A stretch of 6,462 nt of DNA, from positions 1 through 6,462 of the forward strand of contig JAQTZX010000085.1 in assembly GCA_028687525.1 (NCBI GenBank). The letters are read 5' to 3'. Position numbers and translations under genes: made by a program. The notes under the pieces were generated by a model, which did not search any database, was not told the DNA's origin, and worked only from the letters and a program-made list of their open reading frames with translations. Positions 4,708-6,462 of this stretch are shown piece after piece (the first letter of the stretch is position 1; every line of letters begins with the position of its first letter). Source of the stretch: Candidatus Omnitrophota bacterium (GTDB lineage: Bacteria > Omnitrophota > Gorgyraeia > Gygaellales > Profunditerraquicolaceae).

Positions 4708-6462
4708 ATGGCGAAGAAAGGATTTTTTTCCATAAGAGCGAAACTCCTGCTGGCGTTTTTGGTCCTTACTGTCCCGCCGCTGTTATTCGTCGGTTTTTTT
4801 TCCTACCGGAGCGCCTCACAGGCGCTTATTCAGCAGGCTATCCGTCAGAATGAGCGGCTGGTTGAAAAGTCCATCGAACAGATCGACGGTCATTTTATGC
4901 TTTACCAGCGGGATATAAGCGAAATAGTTCGTTCCGGGAGCGCCGTTTTTATGATGTATGATTCCGGCCGGGACCCGGCGGACGCGGTTAATGAGCAGAA
5001 ACGATATATATCCGGCAGGGAATACATCGCGCAGATACGTTTCCTGGATTCGAACGGGATTCAGTTTGCCGGGACAGCGGGGAAAACCGCTCTCCGGAAG
5101 ATCGAAGGGGAGGAAAGTTTATGGTTCGACCGGGCTAAACAGGGGGAGACGGTCATCTCCGATGTTTATATGTCGGATGATTTTAATATCCCCGTTATGA
5201 CCATTGCTTCATCGGTAATGAATGCGGCGGGTAAATTCCAGGGAGTTATCGCCATGGATATGAAGATTTCCTCGGTATTCAGGGCTCTTCGTTTAAGCGG
5301 GGCGCAGTCATTCGCGGTGAACAAAGAGGGGAAAATTATTTTTCATACTTTGGAAGACAGGATATTGAAGGATAATATCGGCACTATTTCCAACATTTCA
5401 TTCAAACGGGTGATCAGTGAAATGATCGGATCCCGGCAGGCTGATTTCGCGGTTTACGAGGACAGCGGCCTTCCGTATTACGTTTTTTACGCCCCGTATC
5501 CTCAACGTGAATGGATCATGGGCCTATCCGTGCCGGAATCTTCGTTTATGATAGAGCCGCGGAAGCTTTTATTAGCGGTACTGGCTATAACGGCGGGAGT
5601 GGTACTGATTACCATGGCGATAGCATTCTGGTTTTCCCGGCAGTTTACGTATCCCATCAGGCAGTTTATCGCGATGCTGCAGAACCTGGTGAAGAATGAA
5701 GCCGACCTGACCAATAAGATAAACATTGCCAGTTCCGATGAGCTTGGTATGCTCGCGGATTTGTTTAACCAATACTTAGACACTCTGCGTGTTATGATCA
5801 CCGAGATCAGGATGGTCTCGGACAAGGCCGCCGGTTCTTCCGAAGAAATGTCCGCCACTTCCCAGGAAATGAACGTTTCCGCTCAGGAGATATCGAAAGT
5901 TATTCTGCAGGTAAGCAGGGGCGCGGCTGCCCAGTCGCAATACATCGATGATATCTTTAAGGTCATGGAGAATTCGGCGATGAGTCTCAAGCAGGTGATT
6001 GATAATGCCCAGACCGCCAGCCTGGCCGTAAACCAGACGACCGCTCAAGCCGAGGAAGCTTATGTTTCCGCCGAAGGCGCGGTGAGAAAGATAGGGTTTT
6101 TGACGGCTTCCGTTCAGGATACCACTAAAGTTATTCAGGGGCTCGGGCAGATGTCGCTGCAGATAGGCCAGATAACCCAGACCATAACTACCATAGCCGA
6201 TCAGACCAATCTGCTCGCGTTGAACGCTGCAATAGAAGCGGCGCGGGCCGGAGAGGCCGGCAGAGGATTTGCGGTGGTCGCGGAGGAAGTCCGTAAACTG
6301 GCCGAAGCCTCAAGTGGAGCGGTGCGCAGGATCGGCGGGATTATAAAATCGATCCAGGCCGAATCGGCTAAAGCGATAGACGCAATCCAGATAAATGCGC
6401 GGGAGGTACAGGAAGGTAAAATGCAGGTGGTGAATATAGCTAAAGTAATGAAGGATATTAAT
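4708..6462 (+). CDS. Methyl-accepting chemotaxis protein with dCache-like sensor, cut by the right edge
   Basis: This is an inner-membrane chemoreceptor that binds a ligand outside the cytoplasm and controls the CheA kinase. The frame is open for 585 codons to the last base of the window and has no stop. TM1 is at about residues 13-32 and TM2 at about 287-309. The region between them (~35-280) looks like a double Cache domain (IRFLDSNGIQFAGT at 110-123, LWFDRAKQGETVISDVY at 138-154, IPVMTIASSV at 161-170, GVIAMDMK at 179-186). A HAMP domain follows, ~310-362, with its conserved Pro at 316. The signalling domain runs from about 370 and contains the kinase-contact hairpin tip IADQTNLLALNAAIEAARAG (496-515) and GRGFAVVAEEVRKLAE (518-533). 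Only about 72 residues follow the tip, so the end of the C-terminal helical bundle is missing. ATG at 4708 has AAGGAG (4692-4697) ten bases upstream. No other chemotaxis gene is visible. Confidence 0.96.
   Translation, partial: MAKKGFFSIRAKLLLAFLVLTVPPLLFVGFFSYRSASQALIQQAIRQNERLVEKSIEQIDGHFMLYQRDISEIVRSGSAVFMMYDSGRDPADAVNEQKRYISGREYIAQIRFLDSNGIQFAGTAGKTALRKIEGEESLWFDRAKQGETVISDVYMSDDFNIPVMTIASSVMNAAGKFQGVIAMDMKISSVFRALRLSGAQSFAVNKEGKIIFHTLEDRILKDNIGTISNISFKRVISEMIGSRQADFAVYEDSGLPYYVFYAPYPQREWIMGLSVPESSFMIEPRKLLLAVLAITAGVVLITMAIAFWFSRQFTYPIRQFIAMLQNLVKNEADLTNKINIASSDELGMLADLFNQYLDTLRVMITEIRMVSDKAAGSSEEMSATSQEMNVSAQEISKVILQVSRGAAAQSQYIDDIFKVMENSAMSLKQVIDNAQTASLAVNQTTAQAEEAYVSAEGAVRKIGFLTASVQDTTKVIQGLGQMSLQIGQITQTITTIADQTNLLALNAAIEAARAGEAGRGFAVVAEEVRKLAEASSGAVRRIGGIIKSIQAESAKAIDAIQINAREVQEGKMQVVNIAKVMKDIN

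Noticed and set aside
4688..4708. Six-codon open frame MKGVGY whose TGA overlaps the chemoreceptor ATG
   Set aside because: The TGATG overlap looks like coupling, but the frame simply spans the Shine-Dalgarno and has no ribosome binding site of its own.

Overview
The window comes from a bacterium with sigma70-type promoters, Shine-Dalgarno sites on most genes and a balanced base composition. No rRNA or tRNA gene fixes the lineage. The GGTACC-rich palindromic repeats and the gene mix recall genomes of uncultivated phyla such as Candidatus Omnitrophota and of some deltaproteobacteria-like groups. That assignment is from memory and weak. All six recognised genes lie on the + strand.

Layout. Positions 1-186 are non-coding and hold a strong hairpin (24-57, followed by a T run) and then a promoter (152-180) for prmA. 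Positions 187-1786 carry prmA (ribosomal protein L11 methyltransferase) and an overlapping gene of unknown function (1073-1786). Positions 1788-1824 hold a GGTACC palindromic element. Positions 1841-4072 carry a compact three-gene run: an extended short-chain dehydrogenase, a TatD-family metallohydrolase and TcdA, the E1-like enzyme that cyclises t6A37 in tRNA. Positions 4078-4182 hold a second GGTACC element of the same family in opposite orientation, expanded into a 23-bp tandem array. Positions 4201-4581 form an independent unit: promoter, small cysteine-cluster protein (YkgJ/UPF0153 type) and a hairpin terminator. Positions 4582-4707 are non-coding and hold GC-rich hairpins. From 4708 to the right edge runs the first 585 codons of a methyl-accepting chemotaxis protein with a dCache-like sensor. 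It has no stop codon in the window.

How the genes work together. PrmA (ribosomal protein methylation) and TcdA (tRNA modification) both serve translation. TatD proteins are metal-dependent hydrolases, mostly nucleases. The dehydrogenase is most like the uronate-dehydrogenase group, and its link to its neighbours is not evident. Tight spacing and overlaps suggest two co-transcribed blocks (prma-orf2 and sdr-tatD-tcdA), perhaps one transcript read through the first repeat. The chemoreceptor looks like a separate unit.

I see no phage, CRISPR, toxin-antitoxin or defence system. The least explained features are the facing GGTACC elements that bracket the three-gene run, the unknown gene 1073-1786, the 8-G tract at the prmA/orf2 junction, and the apparently leaderless prmA promoter.
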